A DNA stretch of 64,000 nucleotides from Callaeas wilsoni (GCA_013398955.1 VWPU01010324.1:62001-126000); one strand, 5' to 3'. Counted from the stretch's first letter, positions 12,341-28,706 are shown. The notes: generated by a model from the sequence alone, not told the origin. Program-made: numbers and translations.

Positions 12341-15319
12341 TGCACTTTTATCACACAAAACACAGTGCAAGGTTGCTGGTGCGGGCTGCCTGCTGCTGAG
12401 TACGGGGGATCCAGACAAAGAGAGACAAATGATCAACCCTGATACATCACAGAAGTAAGTATTCATCCCACCTCCTCTCCTGCTTACATTCTTGGGTGCT
12501 TTGCAACCCAAGACAACTCCTCTTACACGTCAAAATTTCACAGTGTCGCTTTAAGGGAATGTCTTGATACATGTATTTCAAGAAAAGGTCTCAGGTTCAT
12601 CCTCTGAACGCTGCTCCAGTGGGAGTGATGCCATGCTTAGCTGTGACAACACAAGAACTACAGCACAGCTGAGATAGTGTCTGGAAGAAGCTTCCAAAAC
12701 CAGAGTGTCACTGTCTAGCTTTTTGTTCCTGTCTGAGAACAAATTGGTTAATATGCTGGAAGTCTGCTGGGTCTTTCTCTACAAGCAGATAAGTAGCACA
12801 GGATTTAAAAAATCCCCTGAGTTTCTCCCTTCTTTCCTCCCTCCAGCACTCCTGCAGCAAGTGGTGGAAGAACCACTGGTGACAGACTCAAGGTCAAGTG
12901 TACGAATCCCATTCATTATCCACTTTGGTGTGGAAAAATTATCCTGTCCCTATAAAGACCAGCGCAAGAATCCAAAAGTAATTCTGGGCCTCACATTTAT
13001 ATCACAGGAACATTTCCTGAGTGTTGTTTTGTACTTGGTTACTGTGAGCCATCTCCCTACAACCAGGATGTTGCCAACTTTTTGAACCAGAGCAGTCAAT
13101 AGGATAAATTGCCTGGTATGGCTGTGGAATGAAGATCCATGTCTGCTTCACATTTAAATTGTAAAAAGTTTTGTTTTCCAAAAAGCGGGTTGCCCTTACT
13201 TAAGCATTTGTAGCAATGCTTGGGGTGAGTTTAATGCAGCTGTGCCCACTCTTGATCATTTCATGATGCTGGAACTTCTGCCAGATTGGAAGATAAGCCA
13301 AGTTTTCTTTTTCCTTTATTTTTAAAGGTGGTTCTCACCATTCTGAAAGAAAAAGCCAGGGCCTGGAAATATTAAATGAGTGACACAAAAGCTCAAGATT
13401 AAAAAAATTCCCTCAACTGCAGACATGGAAAAAGATCCTCAAACTCATTATTTAGAAGCAATCTCATAATTCTTGAAGCTTGACTCATCAGTTTTTGAAA
13501 AATCAGGCTTGTCAAGCAGGTAAAGTGCAGTCTTTTCTCAACAGGAGCCAGTTGAAATCTCACAGTGCCCAGAGTTTACAGACCCTCCACACCAGGTGAT
13601 TTTTTCCCTCCAGGAAGAAGGCTCCTCACAGTCACAGTTCATGTCCCACGTCACAAACTCATCTTCATCCTTTGCATCGATTTTCTGATCTGTTCAGGGC
13701 AGACTGCTGTGCCCCCTGTGCCTGGCTGGCTCTGCTCAGCCTCCCCGACTCCTCAGACAGGGAACTTTGCACATCCTGGCGAGTTACACACACACAGGTG
13801 GCCAAAGGTTGTTCAGCATTTGGGAGAAACTGCGACTGTCTGACATTTGAACCTTAATGTTCAAATGGCACTATCTTGGAAGTCAGTCTGATACTATTAT
13901 TGAAAACAAATCGTGACTTTCAGATTCTGAGCTGAGCAGCACCACAGCACACCCAGCCACATCCTTTGCCCTTTCCCAACAACTCGAGCTGGCAAGATGT
14001 TTCTGCTGCAGGGGTAATAAAAGGACGTGGGCAGAGCATCTTCCTGATGCAGCTAACCAGCATCTGGCACTGAACACAACCAGTTCAGAGGGAACATCTC
14101 CAGGGCCACACAGAGTTCTGTGAAGGAGTGCATGTGCTTTACCCATAAACTTCTCTTCTATGAAGAAATAGCATGAGCAGGATCTGGAGGAAATTTGAGG
14201 CAGTATACTGAAAGGTTTTCTTAGTGGACACAATTGAAAAAGCAGCATTTGTGTATTATTTAAGGTAATAAAAAATCAATGTAACGATGTCACCTGGATG
14301 TGGCAGGTGAATTTTTCACTGTTGTCACTGAGCTCATCAAAGCCTGCTTCAGAGCGAAGCAATTAATTCCACAAGCTGATGGCTGGCGTGTATTCGAAGA
14401 TTTGGAGGATTCTTTCCCTATGGAAAATTTCCACTTCAGTTGCAAAATATCTAATGAGAACCTGAAAACCTAATCTTGCTGTAATACAAGTAGAAATACA
14501 GTGTGGGAGCTTGGCATAAGGTTTAGCAGACTGTAGTACTGGTTTGGCATAAATGGTGGCTCAAATTACACTGGTTTTAAGATTTGAGCACACCAACAAC
14601 AAGAATCTACGGATTCTTTGAAATTATATGCCTGGCCAAAGTGTACAAAATGCATGACCACGTATCAGTGCAGAGCTAAGAGAACACTTGCAAAAATGCC
14701 AGAGAACTGTCAGGGAAATCCCTTGATGTGAACATTAATTAGCGTAGAAATAGCCCACAGGCATAAAGCACCTCAAGTAGTAACGGGCTGTGCACCCAAA
14801 CAAAGGACAAGATGAGCCATATAGAACGGGGGGGGGCAAAAAGAATTTAAATGCATGCAACAGAGATTCTCTCTTGAGGGTACTGATGATCACTTATTTT
14901 GCTGTGTAAGAATCACTGCACAAAGGACTTTATTTGGAGACTGTACCACTCTTTTGTTTTAATATCATATTCTTAGTTACTTGAGTTTTGTTCAGTAACA
15001 ATCTTTAGATCAAAAGAGATTGGTGTCCCTATGTTGTTAACACTGTGCTCCAACACGCTGCAATCTGTTTCTGATTTCTCCACAGCAAATCCAGTGGTGA
15101 GAGGTCATTGGATAACCATGATAGAAAACTTAATAGGAAATATTTTGGTGAATTTCTATTCATCATTACTTAAACAGCATAGCGAATGTGAATGAATTAC
15201 TCCCATCCATGAAGTTATGAAAGGCTTTTTACTTCCTGATTCAATGGCATTTCACACTTGTCCTGCCCTAGAAACAGATAACAGAGCGAAGGAAAGAGCT
15301 TTTATAAATTCAGCCCTAG

Positions 15320-15770
15320 ACTTAGAGATCCCATAGGAGCTCTGGAATGCAGGACAGGAAAGGACCTCCTACATCCTTGATTCAGGTACACAAAACTGCA
15401 GGCAAGCACGAAACATCAACCTTTTATTCAGCAGATAAACATGTTTTCTACTTCTAGGACCTCCTTGTCAGAAGTGATTCAGGCATTGCAGGTATCAGTT
15501 TGTGTGGGGCTTTTGTGTCAGGTTTGTCCTCCAGGAAAAACAGCTTTTATCTCTCCCAGGCTGACCAACCACTTGATGTGTTGTGGACAGCAGTTATCCC
15601 CTCTGTCAGCCTTCCACTTTGCCTGGCTGAACTCTTCTCACCTCTCCTGACGCCAGCTCTCCACTACCTGGTAAAGCCTCAATACTCCTGTCTCCACTGA
15701 CACAAGCCCTCCTAAATACAGGCGACCAGAACCACGCACCGCATCTCAGAGGTGTTCAGCCATCTCTGCA
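15320..15770 (-). repeat. Possible degraded CR1-like LINE fragment
   Basis: The stretch begins with a segment containing GGAAAGGACCTC, similar to the complement of a CR1 3' end. It later contains words reminiscent of the complement of CR1 upstream sequence, such as CCCAGGCTGACCAACC near 15,557 and CGACCAGAAC near 15,723. Similarity is weak and interrupted. Chance resemblance is possible. Confidence 0.3.
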
Positions 15771-16621
15771 TAGCACTGACACGCTTTTTGTTTCATCAGG
15801 AACACCCTCTCAGTGCACAGACGCTTTGCCAGCACCATGAGGCTCTTTGGCAGAGCCTGCTCTGCTCCCTGACAGCCGCTATTGATGCAATAAGTGACTG
15901 GACTAATTCCAAAGAACAGCCTCCCCTCCATGGATGTCAAGGCCTATTAAATACCAAGATAACCACCTATGGCTCAGGAAGCTACAGATCACTTCAGGGT
16001 ACATTTAGGAAGTACCAAAATTCACTTTCCTGCTCTTCTGTTGGAATTTGCTCATGATTAAAGTTAAGATACGAGGTCAGACCAATCTTAGTTTTGACTT
16101 AGCACAACCATTCTTTTATTGTCACTTGCTTTTTTCACCCTGCATTGGTGATCTGTGTATTATGGCTGACTATACGTTCCTTTTTTTCTGTTACCAATTT
16201 CAGATTGACAACATCCCAGATTATAGTGAAAGGTTTTGTTCCTCATCCCATGAGGAACAACTTTGCATTTTGACTGTTTAAATTTCTTTTGTCTTCTGCT
16301 GTTCCAGGCCTCAGCATTATCTGATCCTTCATTCTCTGTATTGACAATTCTTTCTGGTTTTTTATACAAACAAATCCTTCTTACCATTACAGACAGACAT
16401 CATACCTGTCGCCTGTGACTACTTGTACAACAGGAACCATCTAAGAAAGCAAACACTGACACTGTTGGTACACAGTGCTTTTTCCTTCCTCCCCAAATTC
16501 TTCCCTGAATTTTTACCTGCAAGTAAGTTTGGCTATATGAGTGACTGCTCTTTCTCACACCTTTTCGCATGGGAGTTAGCTCAGCCTGAAATATTGTCAA
16601 AAAGACTCTTGCTTGTCATAT

Positions 16622-16651
16622 TTAAAAAAAAAAAAAAAGAAAAAAAAAAAG
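16622..16651 (+). repeat. A-rich simple sequence
   Basis: An interrupted poly(A) tract (two A-runs separated by G) in intergenic DNA. There is no adjacent SINE or processed gene copy that would explain it as a retroposon tail. Confidence 0.8.
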
Positions 16652-18142
16652 CATACCATCATCAGCCTTCACACATCCCACATGAACCAGCAGAGAGAGA
16701 GTAATGCTTCCTTTCCAAAGCCCACAGAAAGCCTATGACTTCGCACTGAGAGAAGCCAGCTCCCAGAGCTACAAGACAAAGGCTAAAAATAACCCATTAA
16801 AGGATTAATTTCAGGATTTTTAAATACAGCTAATTAATATGCATAGGAAAGGCACATGGTCTCCAGGAAGGAGCACACACAATCACAGAGTCTGCAAGAG
16901 AAGGGAGGGGGTGCGGGTGGCACGCAGGCAGAGTGCCAACGGAGAGATAAGAGGATATTCCCTACACATATCCTTTGGGCAGAGAACGTGCAGAAGAACG
17001 TGTGTTTCAGACGAGGTGGAAGCAGAGGGGTGAAGCACTTCACTGTTGAAGAGGCAGAGACAATGCAGTGCAACCACAAAGGACAGGATACGCCTTGATA
17101 CACCAAGTGAATTGCAGTGAGGTGGCTCAGGGGCCGAGGACACCACAGGGAGATCAGTGGATGCAAAAGCTGCTGCTTTGGAAGCTGGGTGCAGCATGAA
17201 CGCGCCCTTGCAAAAAGCTGCAGAGCAACAGCTGGATGAAAAACTGGATCTCAAGTGGACAGCATGGCAGTACAGCAGGGGCCATGTGTTGCGCTCAATT
17301 ATGGCACTTTGGAAGCAATTTCATCCAATGATCATTACATCCTGAGGTTGAAGCACCCTGGGAAGGTTGGGCACTGAAACGGGACATGGCACACCATGAA
17401 AACAAGGTACCACGTATGAGCAACATGGGTGATGTCAGACAGAAAGGATTCTCTACAGTTAATCAGAAAGCAAATCTGGTCATTCACAGGCTGTACCACA
17501 AAAAATAGAGCTTTAGCAGCAGTTGCAGGGAATTTCAACATGCAGGAGGAAAACAAGCTCCGTTGAAGCCATCTCCTCATACCACTTTCCCTGTGAATAA
17601 CACTTAAACAATTGGAAACTTTTTCCATTTCACAGACAGCAGAGGAATGGACAGACAGACTCTATTGACCAATTCACTGGCTACTTAAGTCTCAAGAAAA
17701 GCTGGGGGTTTAACCTGGTGGCTTAATTATTTAGTACCACTGCTTGTCTGCCTGTCCCTTTACCCTCACCTAAAAGGATCTTTGAACCTTTCACACAATT
17801 CCACAAATGGGGAGAAATCTCAAACTTTTGTGAGGTCTGGTTGGCCTCCACAATGGCACACAGGAACAGCCTCAAACTGTTGTGCATGAGACTGCATCTT
17901 GAGAGCAACCTGAGCACTGCAGGGACCTGTTGAAAGCAAGTGTGGGGTACAGGGGTTTAATTTTGCAACAGGGGGTCTTGATACCTTTAAGTTGACAAAG
18001 TCCTTAGTAGAGCTGCAGGGGAAAGAAAAGTTGCAGCACCACCAAGCCTTTGGAAGAGGGTCAGCTTCACAGTCCAGTGCTACAGGATGCTGCTACTGGA
18101 GGCCAAGGACAAAAACCACACCCTTTTCACTTAAAGACATTC

Positions 18143-18148
18143 TTTATT
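18143..18148 (-). terminator. Distal MAN1A2 poly(A) signal AATAAA
   Basis: The - strand reads AATAAA here. About 15-35 nt downstream comes a GU-rich stretch (complement of 18,111-18,127, reading AAGGGTGTGGTTTTT), a good downstream element. Cleavage is inferred near 18,125-18,133. This is the best terminal signal found in the region, but it is not experimentally supported. Confidence 0.7.
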
Positions 18149-18158
18149 CAATCTTTTT

Positions 18159-18166
18159 TATATACA
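18159..18166 (-). promoter_or_regulatory. Pumilio-type element TGTATATA in the MAN1A2 3' UTR
   Basis: The - strand reads TGTATATA, the classic PUF/Pumilio recognition octamer (UGUANAUA). It ends 10 nt upstream of the distal AATAAA. Pumilio sites near the ends of 3' UTRs commonly reduce mRNA stability or translation. An octamer can occur by chance in AT-rich sequence. Confidence 0.4.
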
Positions 18167-21100
18167 ATATTATTTTTTAATCTGTAAAAAGTACATATGC
18201 AGGATTCCAGGTCAGAGGCAGAAGGTTTCCACATCAGAAGATAGACTTTTGCCCTTTTATTATTTTGGAGGAAAAAATAAATCTGTCAGTTTTAGACAAA
18301 GCAAGAATAAAGGCAGAATGCAAATCCAACTTCCACCAAGCGATTAGGATTAAAGGCAACAATTCACTGTAACAGGTCAGGCTGTCTCCTCCAACTTTGG
18401 TGGTTCCCAACTTTCCTGGGCAATTACAGAGCAGTTTGTTAGAAGGCGCTGACAGCTGAAGCAGCTCGTGCTTATCATCTCTGCTACAGTTGTACGCACA
18501 CAGTTTGCAAAAGAGCCTGGGTTTCCTCTTTGTATGGCAACTCAAACTCTTGAGTCAGAAGACTGTTTCTCAAAATTCAAGGAGTGAAAGAGGGATGTCT
18601 TACTCAGGGTGAACCGATCTCCCAACTACAGTATGGATCAAGAGCTTGCTTTCATTTTTCTCCAGTATCAAGAAGCCTGTTTCTTATTTGTCCCCTTATA
18701 AACACGGACTAGGCTTACTAGTGTAAGTATCAGGCTCAGCTTTCTAAAAGCCTGTTCTCAGAGCTCTTAAAACATAGATGGCCTCACCATCTCCTGTGGG
18801 TGCCATCGCACTGTGGATTCTTTCAGCGTTAATGCTATCAACCTCTTCTCTGTTCACACTGAGGAGAGTCACGCTAGGAAGGTTTGGAAGGGCGTTTTCC
18901 CAGGGACAGAAGAGGGGATCATAAATGACAGCCCAATGGGGCTTTGCTTAGGGGGCACACCTCTAACCTTAAAGGATGGTATTACAGGGGCCGTGTGATT
19001 ATCGTCACTTTTCAGAACCCAGGCAACATTCAAATCTTGTCAAATACTGTGTGGGAATATGTCAGTTTGGGAGCTAGAACTGGGTGATCCACAAATTTGG
19101 AGCAGGGAGCTGAAGGAACAGCAAAGGTGTGACTGGCACATGGAACTACTTGCTTTTCCTTCTACTCCACGGATTTGCTATTTTCCATACTTTTCTTGAA
19201 CGTCCTGTTTTAAGGACTGTATTGTGCAGCAAGACCTACACTCAGAATATCATTCAAGGATTTTGTTTTTATTTAGAGGACAAAGCTAAGAAATTGACTT
19301 CATGACTGCAGGACATGCACAGCTCCAGGGTTGTTAATGGAAGCTGCAGAAATCTGGTCTCTTTGAAAAGTCAAGCTCTAATTGCTAGAAAAAAATTTCC
19401 TGCTGGCAGATCCTGACCTACAGGCAAGTTTGAGGATTGGACTAGGAAAAGAACCATACATCCTTGTTTTGACTGCATGCAAACAGGAAATAGACAGTTC
19501 TGGGATTTCCAGGCTCTTGTCCAAATCCAGTGTGCCAAAAATGTACATGATTTTCTGATTTTTATTTCATTCTGTAAGGGGAGAGGGTATTGTAGAAATT
19601 GTAAAATGGGACAGCTACCTAGAGAAAATGAGGACTGTTTTGTTAGAGAGTACAGTGCAAGACTCAGAAACAGCTAGGACTAAAAAGTCATTTTTGTGCT
19701 TAATTTACACTCTTATCTTCAAGAAAGTAAGACAGCAGCAACAGAATGAAAATGGCAACATTCTACTGTACCTTATGTACCCAGAGGGAAAACAGTCTGA
19801 ACTTTGGGTTGCACATAATGCCATTTTGCAGATCAGAACCTACTTTTCTGTGAAGGACTCAGAACGAGGGCACGTGACTTCAGTCAGAAGTTTCAGTATT
19901 CTGTGGTGCTCGGTGATTAAGCACATACCTCACCCAGAACCCATTACCCCCAAACTCTGCTTGATTTGGAAATCTCAGGATGAAATTTATGAAAGACACA
20001 GCAACTAGTCCTCAAAAGGCATTATTTTTGATAGACTCTGCACATCATTAGCTTCTAGAGGAAAAGGACAGTTGGTATTTTAAAGAGTGATGGAGTATAA
20101 ACTGACTGTTGTTGGGGTAACTGGAAAAAGAGAAACAAGTGTCCTTTATTTGGTACCTGCTGCTTATCTACACAAAGAAATAGCAGTGCTGTACATCTGC
20201 TTTGAGAAGAACACCATCCCATAACATGAAATGGCTTAGTCCTCAATTCATGCATTCTTATGGCAGTAAGTTAACCCACTGGGATTCATGGAGAAGTTAA
20301 ATTTGAAGGGTTCTTCTTTAATTCACAAGAGGGGGATGGAGGAGGGGCAGCAATGGTAAGAAGTTTGCCGTTTCTGGGACTCCAGAATTCTGTCCTTGAC
20401 CTTTCTCTGAACAGACTGGCAGCCATTCTAAATCTGCATTTATGAGGAGGTGTACAGGGATGGGTCTATGGGGCAGAAAGGGCTTCTATTGTTTTTTCCT
20501 CTTTCTTTCTTTTTTTTTTTTAACAGAAGAGTCTGCTTTTCCTCTTTCTCCTTTATACTCAGAGAGATTTAGGAGAACAAGGCAATTGAGTGCAGTTTTA
20601 AACTAGTAAGAGTTTTCTTAGGATCAGAAAAACAATTTGAAAACACAACATATCTGAACTTGGGAAAATGGAAAATTACTAGTTCTTCAGTAAGTCACTG
20701 AATAATAATTAGAAAAATAAATTAATGTGGGGCCAGTAAGAAGAATCCATTTATTAAGTTACTTCTAATTTTAAATAAACAATTACTGAAATCAGTATTA
20801 TTTACTATATCAATTACTTTATAAGTTCGTAAATTATTTTTAAGACACTGCTGCAAATTACAGTAACAAAGTAACAGTATTAAGGTACAAACACTGAGAC
20901 TGGAATTCTTCCCAAGCTCCATGTTTTCTTCCTCTTAAACTAAAATAACTGTCTGGAAAAAAGCATCTGATAGCGTTTTTACTTAGATCATATGATGATT
21001 TCTATGTCTAAGTTAGTGACACAGACAAATAATTTTGGGGGGAAACTCTACAGTCAGATGTATTATAATATGATAAGGAGAAAAGCTTTTTTATATAAAA

Positions 21101-22697
21101 CTTCATACAAAAATATTTTTGAGGTGGGAAAATAGCACTCACTCCCTTTAGATCTGATGCTGCACCACTGTAGCTCACTGAAGAGTTCTTTCACTTGCTT
21201 CAGTACAAAAACATCGTTAAGATTTTTTAAAGACTCAACCTGTGCACTAATTAGGAGGGAAACCAGCACCTAAAGGCTGTTTTTCAGCAAAAGGGCCAGT
21301 CACCATAGCAAAAAGATTTGAGAGCTATATAGAGGAATAAAAAAAGTAATTTGAGCTGTAAGGTTTCTGAACAATAGTAAAAAGGGATTTGGCAAGACAA
21401 AACTGAAAAGATGAAAAATCTGGAAAGATGAAACTTTTTTTAGCAAATAAATGAAGACTGAAAAAGACTCCATTTAAGTGATACTGTCCAGCCCAGTCAT
21501 GCAGTACTTGAAAAAAACCCCATGCAGGTAGCAGTATCATAAATTAATGGAAGAAGAGACTCCTCAGTTTCTTTTTCCAGTCGCATTTAAGAGATGTTAC
21601 GCTGTTTCCAAAGACCATGTTGGATTTGTACTGGAGCACCCAGAAGAAAAGCAAGTTTTGTAAAGTAAATCAAAGGCAGTTTTAGGCTTCTGTCAGACAC
21701 TTATCTACCTGCAAAGATGGTTCTGTGAATAGAATCCAAAGAATGAAAGGTAACAGACTGTGTAGAAAAATGCAGAGCAGCAAACTCTCACTGCTTAGCT
21801 CAAGGGGAGCTTCTTTTAGTTCCATATACTGTACCCTCCTATGTAAATCACGGAACAGTTATGCTCATGTTTATTTAGCTGAAAGAACCAGGACTAAGAA
21901 GAGAATTATTTCTTTCATGTGACATAATTTGCGAGGAAGGGAAACTTAGGCTCCTTCTACTCCTGTGATATGCTCCAGACTCTGACTGAGCTTGCCAAAT
22001 GCACTAAGCCCACTCTGCTGACAGTGAACTACAAATGCTTACTAATTGTTTCTTTGTTTTGGATATAAGCATTTTTTTGAAAAGGGAAAATGAGGTGGCA
22101 ATACTTTTTGTACTTTAGAGTTTAGTTCTAACAGCTTAGAGGCTCTGAGAATGGCTGCCAGTCTGGACAAACAGATGCTCCTTAGAAAATTCAGACAGGT
22201 ACAGAAAGAAATTCAAATCCTGATGCTGCTGGTGCAGTGGTGTTGCTTTTTGTTGTTGCTTTGTTCATGCCATCATAAAAAAAAGAAAAAAGAAAGAAAA
22301 AGAAAACCTAGGTATTTGGAACCCACTCAATCTGAAGAGGTGACTGTGTGTTGTTCCTTGCAACAGCAAGCAGCAAGTTCCTCTCCCTGGATGGGAAAGC
22401 CTCTTCTTCCTTGTGCTGCTGCATTAATATTATCTGTAGATTCCATGTCTTGCCAGGGCTCAAAGCGCGTGAAGTCTCCGTCCTGCAAAAATCACACTCG
22501 CGTGTTTTGGTCATGTATAAAACAGAACTTTTAACTTATTTATATGCTGAAGAGCTTCATTTCCCATGCCAATACTTGCTTGACTGGGGGTCTAGGTTTA
22601 CCAAGTGTCTGTCTCCTCTCCTGCTTAAAGTCTCAAGTGGTCCATGTAAACAAAACAGAGCTGAAATCAGTCTCTCTTCCTCTTCATAGAGCTGTTT

Positions 22698-25487
<2,790 letters not shown>

Positions 25488-27440
25488 TCAAGCCTGATCA
25501 ACAAAGAAGGTGGTTCTCTTCATGCTGCATTGTTCTGCTGTGAATCTCTTTGTTGGAAGATGCTATGGACATTAACAGTTTATGCTGGGAAAAAAAGAAA
25601 AAGAGACTGGACACATACAGAAGTAGCATCCTTCCAGGGTTATTAATGACACTTGGCAAACTGCTACATGCTAAGAAAGTATTCTGGGCAAGAACACTTT
25701 CTTTCCTGGGTATTTACTGTTGGCTGATACCGATGACATGACAAGGACTCCGTAGACTTTTTCTCTGAGCTCATACAGTTCCTCATTGGTAACACTGAGT
25801 GGAACATCCATCAGTCAAATCAATGCAATATGTGCTGTGATGTGCACAGGAAGGTAACAAACATCCCTGGATTTTGGAGCTGGAAGAGTCTGAAGAGTTA
25901 CAGGAATTCTTTGACTAGTAGCTAGTCATGGAGACTTACTGAAAGTAGAAATAAAATACTGTACTCATCTTTATAGACTGCTGATTTCATCCTATAAACT
26001 CTTCCAGCTGCTGCCTTCTCCCCTCATCTCCCTCTCCTACATATGCTATTCTCTGTTTCCCTTTTATACAGCTGAAACTCAAGTCAGCTTGTGTGCTGGA
26101 CTGCAGCAGAGCTCTTTATCTTTAAAGCATGGAGTTTAAATCCATACACATTCCATGGGGGAAGGGGCCAGTGGATTGCCTCCCCCCTTCCCCTCCCCAG
26201 CTCCAACACAGTACTGTGAAAAGCACAATGGAAGAGGAGGAGACTGGAAAGAAAGCGTTAGCAGCTCGGAGCACCTCTCGCCTACACTTTCATTATTCCA
26301 TTCGCACGCACAACCTTACAGCACACAAGGATATCAGCCATTAAAACTGGCTCCGAAGAAACGACTCTGAAATGATTCACAGGTTATTTGTGCTTCCCTG
26401 CTGCTTTGACTGTGCTTCCTCAGCAGACACCAACTCTTTTAATAGATTCATGCAGGGACAGAAAAGAAACACGGATGAAGGAAAATGTTTGTCTTGGGAT
26501 GCCTGTCATTACCAATGACTGAACGCAGCTACCTGTAGCTCAGTAATCTACGATTCAGCCCGATAGCCTCGTGTGAAGCTCCTCTCCACATGGTGCTCTA
26601 GGCCCAGATTTTTGTTAATTCTGATTTTTGCTAGTTATACTCAACAGAAGCTGAAGGGAGTCAAGGCAGGGGAGCAAGTAAGTTTTGAATGATGCCCTTT
26701 TTATGCAGAGAAAACAGATTCAATCAAAACTAACTCTTCGAGGACCTCACTATCGCCTTTGCATACTAGAAATATCAGGAGACAAAGAGGAATTTTCCAC
26801 TGGACAAATACACAAAGAATGTCGGCAGATGCTGTCACTGAAATCAGGAGGAAAAGCGAAAAGTTGAGCAAGATCCAGGACAGTAAGTCACAGCACAGCA
26901 GGTACTACAGCTGACCTCCTCCTGGAATACACTCTTACCCTGTGGAAATGTGCGACTGTTAATGGACCAAAGAATAATCCAGTGTACAAAGTTCTTTAAA
27001 ATTTCTGAAAAGCAAAGTTTTTAAAGAAACAAGAGGAGAGACTGGCAAAAGGATGCTACTGCAATGGCTGTAGCTCTGGAGCCTGAGCTTATGCCAAGAA
27101 AGGTACAGTCTTTCTTGGCAAAATCTAATTCTTGCTGTAATTCCTTATCTTGAGCACAGCTTTTTCCAAGTTTGGGTGGAAATGCTCAATTTTTTGTTGG
27201 GACTTGATTCTAAAAGGAGAAAGTGGCTGGATGAATTCCTTTCAGATTTGGTTACTGGTGCAGGCTAGGGCTACACTGAGACTATTCACATGCTGAGATC
27301 TGAGTTGACCAAATTTCCTCTACAGTGAAGAGAAAGGAGTATGTGACACATCTGACCCAACGGCACCAAATGCATGATAATGTCTTTGTCTGCACGTTCT
27401 TGCACAACAGAAGTTATGTTAGCTACCACATGGCAGCCAA

Positions 27441-27531
27441 ACATCAACAAAACAAAAAACCCCAACACCACCCTCCCCACACAAAATCAAACCAGACCAA
27501 CCAACCAACAACAAAAAGGAAAGAAAAAAAT
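27441..27531. repeat. CA-rich low-complexity tract (GU/G-rich in the MAN1A2 transcript)
   Basis: About 90 bp of almost pure A and C on the + strand, with only a few other bases. In the MAN1A2 pre-mRNA it reads as G/U-rich with several G-runs (complement of the stretch near 27,455-27,482). It could be a binding site for GU-binding proteins or an imperfect G-quadruplex, or plain low complexity. Confidence 0.6.
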
Positions 27532-28706
27532 TAATTGCTTAGCCATCTTCTGAAGACATAATGCATACGCTGTTTATGGAACCGTTTGCATGTTCCTCCC
27601 CAGAACTCTCACAGCCACTAGGCAGGTGTTATATGAATAAACAAGAGCCAAAGCACTTCTGCTTTACAGGCAGAAAATGAAGTGTCTCCTCTTGCCACTA
27701 TCCCCTTCTATGATACCACAGAACACGACCTTGCGTCTGCTCTGAAGCATGCCAAGGTGGAGGAGGAAGCCCCAGTGGTGACAACTCCTGCCAGAATTTC
27801 CAGCATGCGGAGTCTGACCATGCAGGTGTTTCTCTGGTCAACCAGTCAGCAACCCTGATGCTGTGTGCCACAGCTTGGACAGGAGAAACCTGCTAGTGAC
27901 TGTGGCAAAATGAAAACAAGGAATAAATTGTACCACTGTTAGGACACCATCTCGTTCCTCCAGAAGAATTAAATCCCCAAGTCAGTGTAAGAGACAAAAC
28001 TCGCTTATTTTGGAAACTGTAGCTAATGGATAGCACTGAGATCCTGCTGTGTGCTGTAGAGGTCTCACGCTTGGGTAACTACGTGCAACACTGGTGAAGC
28101 TAGCAGGCCTACAAGCCTGGAGAAAGAAAATGCATGATCTATATTAACTTTTTTTTTCCTTAGGGTTACCAAGTAACCTTGTATCTTCAGAAATTTCTCC
28201 TTTGGGAAGGCAGACTCGTGTTCAGAACAGGCAAAGGATTTACCATTCTAGACAGTACAAGTAGTAATGAACTGTACAGGAAAAAAGCCCCTGAAAGATT
28301 GCTTTACAGCTATTCATCCAAACAGAAAATGTTAAAATATGAACAAAGAATTGTCCTTGATTCAGAGGTGTACAGAACTTCAGGACACTGGCTGAAAAGC
28401 TTGGTGCCACTGACAAGCTGCTTAAATGTCACTTGAAATTTCCAGTGTTCTGTCTTCACACAAACCTCAGAGTACCTGGTGCAGTGGCATCTGATTTGCC
28501 ACCGGGATACACTTTCACTCCAGAGTTGAAGACCAGTCTCCTCAATAAAACAACTCTAAATTTATTGCACCTCAGAATACAGGGAAGCTCCAAGCTGACT
28601 GGAAGGGTATTAAGGTAATGCTACCATTATGAGGCATTGGCAAACTGAATAATTTTAGGATGGCATACCTGATATTAGTTCAAATCAGTTACAGAAACAC
28701 ATAGAG

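Larger units (their letters stand above)
7129..18125. other. Intergenic interval between convergent HSD3B and MAN1A2
   Basis: These 11 kb lie between the two poly(A) sites. No open frame here resembles a known protein, and no tRNA, snRNA or other RNA gene is recognisable. A GC- and CpG-richer block is at about 11,620-12,340. A possible degraded CR1-like segment is at about 15,320-15,770. A-rich simple sequence is at about 16,622-16,651. A G9 run is near 14,828. The rest is unremarkable AT-rich DNA, and short open frames on both strands look random. Confidence 0.6.
18128..22697 (-). other. MAN1A2: MAN1A2 3' UTR (about 4.6 kb)
   Basis: This is the predicted 3' untranslated part of the last MAN1A2 exon, from just after the TAA stop at 22698-22700 down to the distal poly(A) signal at 18143-18148. 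It is AT-rich, without splice-like structure or recognisable repeats, as expected for a long vertebrate 3' UTR. Other AATAAA hexamers on the - strand, for example 18256-18261, could give shorter forms. Its length rests on the distal signal being used. Open frames inside, such as one at 22,151-22,534 on the opposite strand, look like chance. Confidence 0.65.

Noticed and set aside
22151..22534. Open frame of 127 codons on the + strand with a hydrophobic and a Lys-rich stretch
   Set aside because: It lies opposite the MAN1A2 3' UTR. The Lys-rich run comes from an A/G simple stretch and there is no family resemblance.
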